This document shows, piece by piece, positions 62,921 through 64,000 of a stretch of 64,000 bases of DNA (the first letter of the stretch is position 1; each line of letters begins with the position of its first letter). Origin of the DNA: Echinometra lucunter (lineage: Eukaryota > Echinodermata > Echinoidea > Camarodonta > Echinometridae); NCBI GenBank assembly GCA_029962745.1, contig CM057156.1, positions 1,536,187 to 1,600,186 of the forward strand, in the 5' to 3' direction. The position numbers and the translations under genes are program-made. The notes beneath the pieces were generated by a model. The model saw only the letters and a list, made by a program, of their open reading frames with translations. It was not told where the DNA came from and did not search any database.

Positions 62921-64000
62921 TCTGTTAGGGCTACAAGGCTTCAGCTATGACACATACTATTAGGTGCGGCAAACTGTTAGACATGGGTAGGCTTACCGGT
63001 ATGGATCATTTACTCTTTTTTATGGCACTGAATTTTGAAGACAAGAAGTTGTCAGGAGTCAAAGAGGATTTTCACAACTTAATCATTTGCAAAACTACCA
63101 ACAACAACAAATAAAGAAATACCATTGGTCATCAATAAATAATACTAAAACAGAAAACACTCTCAAAAGTTACTTGACGATTTTAAGTCTAACTATGGAA
63201 CTCTAATGTGACTTACAACATTTCAGTTTGTTTGTTTCGGCAACACCCCTCCTCCATCTAAAACTATTCTACCTCAATCTTCTGACTGGACCTGGCTCTA
63301 AACTTCGTCACAGAACGAAGTGCTGTTGACCCAAAGAGGGGAAGGGTACATAACAACAAGTGGAAGGGGGTAAGGGGGTCTGAGACAGGAACCCCAAGGT
63401 GCGGTATGGTTACCATATTTAGATCCCACGGGTGATGAAAACAGGTTTCCTTGACTCTCATCCGGGGTTTCCTCCCTGGTACCTGTATGATTTCACCTAG
63501 ATTCAGCATGGGTCATACAGAGGTTATAACTCACTCACATAACTCCCCCCCCCCCCCCCTCCTCAGAGATAAGCGTATACTCAACGATCAATTAACATGA
63601 CTATAGAACGTCTGATAGGTATATTAATTCATTGAGCTGAGGGCTTAGCAGAAAGGATTTCTTTTCAGCATCCGTGGGTTAAGTATGTACACAAAGATTG
63701 ATAAAATAATAATAAAATAATAAGTTGTGTATCGCTTGTTTCAATGTATTGATATATTTTTGTCATTTTTATCAGGTATTGACTGAATTTTGTTTTAATT
63801 ATTCGTATCCTGTATGGATATGCTCTATTCCATTAATATAATGAATAAATGGAAAAAAATAATGATAGGCATTTGTATGGTGCCGTCTATGCCGAAGCGC
63901 ACAAGAAAATATAGAAGAGATGAGTGTCCCTCTGTCAAGCATTGTTAAAGGAGATAGGATTTCAACTTGGATTTAAAGGTTTATAAGGATGTTGTCATTT
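62921..64000. other. unannotated stretch to the window end
   Basis: A C run lies at 63546-63559. The minus-strand frame 63264-63509 (MLNLGEIIQVPGRKPRMRVK) has no recognised family. No other feature. Confidence 0.4.

Overview
This is an animal (metazoan) genomic window, AT-rich and dominated by introns, intergenic DNA and mobile elements. The style points to a marine deuterostome, most likely an echinoderm and probably a sea urchin. The clues are many palindromic MITEs, a foldback element whose arms are 15-bp tandem repeats (like the sea urchin TU elements), frequent TACATGTA tracts and very many poly-G/poly-C runs. The species cannot be fixed from the sequence alone.

Three host genes can be supported. 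On the minus strand, 17486-35935 holds the 5' part of a ceramide transfer protein gene (CERT1/COL4A3BP): four coding exons give the PH domain, the serine-repeat motif, the start of the coiled-coil region and an acidic linker, and all four join in phase. The remaining exons (FFAT motif, START domain) must lie left of the window. Also on the minus strand, 42387-43440 holds the last two coding exons of a fatty acid transport protein / very-long-chain acyl-CoA synthetase (SLC27A family); its other exons were not found. On the plus strand, 51973-53349 is an uninterrupted, complete-looking carbohydrate 6-O-sulfotransferase gene (CHST family). The first two act in sphingolipid and fatty-acid handling and the third in Golgi glycan sulfation; nothing shows that they are co-regulated.

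Mobile elements fill most of the rest. 1-11 kb: a pogo-like MITE, a TTAA-ended element carrying a broken THAP zinc finger, a 2.1-kb TIR element and foldback MITEs. 11-17 kb: a LINE with both ORFs intact, with a tandem repeat between the ORFs, nested inside a palindromic MITE. 17-36 kb: the CERT exons with intronic minisatellites, a TU-like foldback element and a second, decayed LINE whose 3' part carries a palindromic MITE with massive A-to-G change. 36-42 kb: hairpins, LINE tails, foldback repeats and long trinucleotide arrays. 43-64 kb: several MITE families, a satellite-like repeat, GAA, ATT and CT arrays, and the sulfotransferase.

The most notable observations are: (1) the MITE at 31911-32437, altered A-to-G on the same strand in BOTH arms of its palindrome, as expected if an ADAR-edited hairpin RNA had been reverse-transcribed into DNA by its LINE; (2) a 52-bp minisatellite of about 26 copies made from the 3' splice site of CERT exon 3, giving an array of decoy acceptors; (3) the TU-like element 46 bp from the exon 2 donor.
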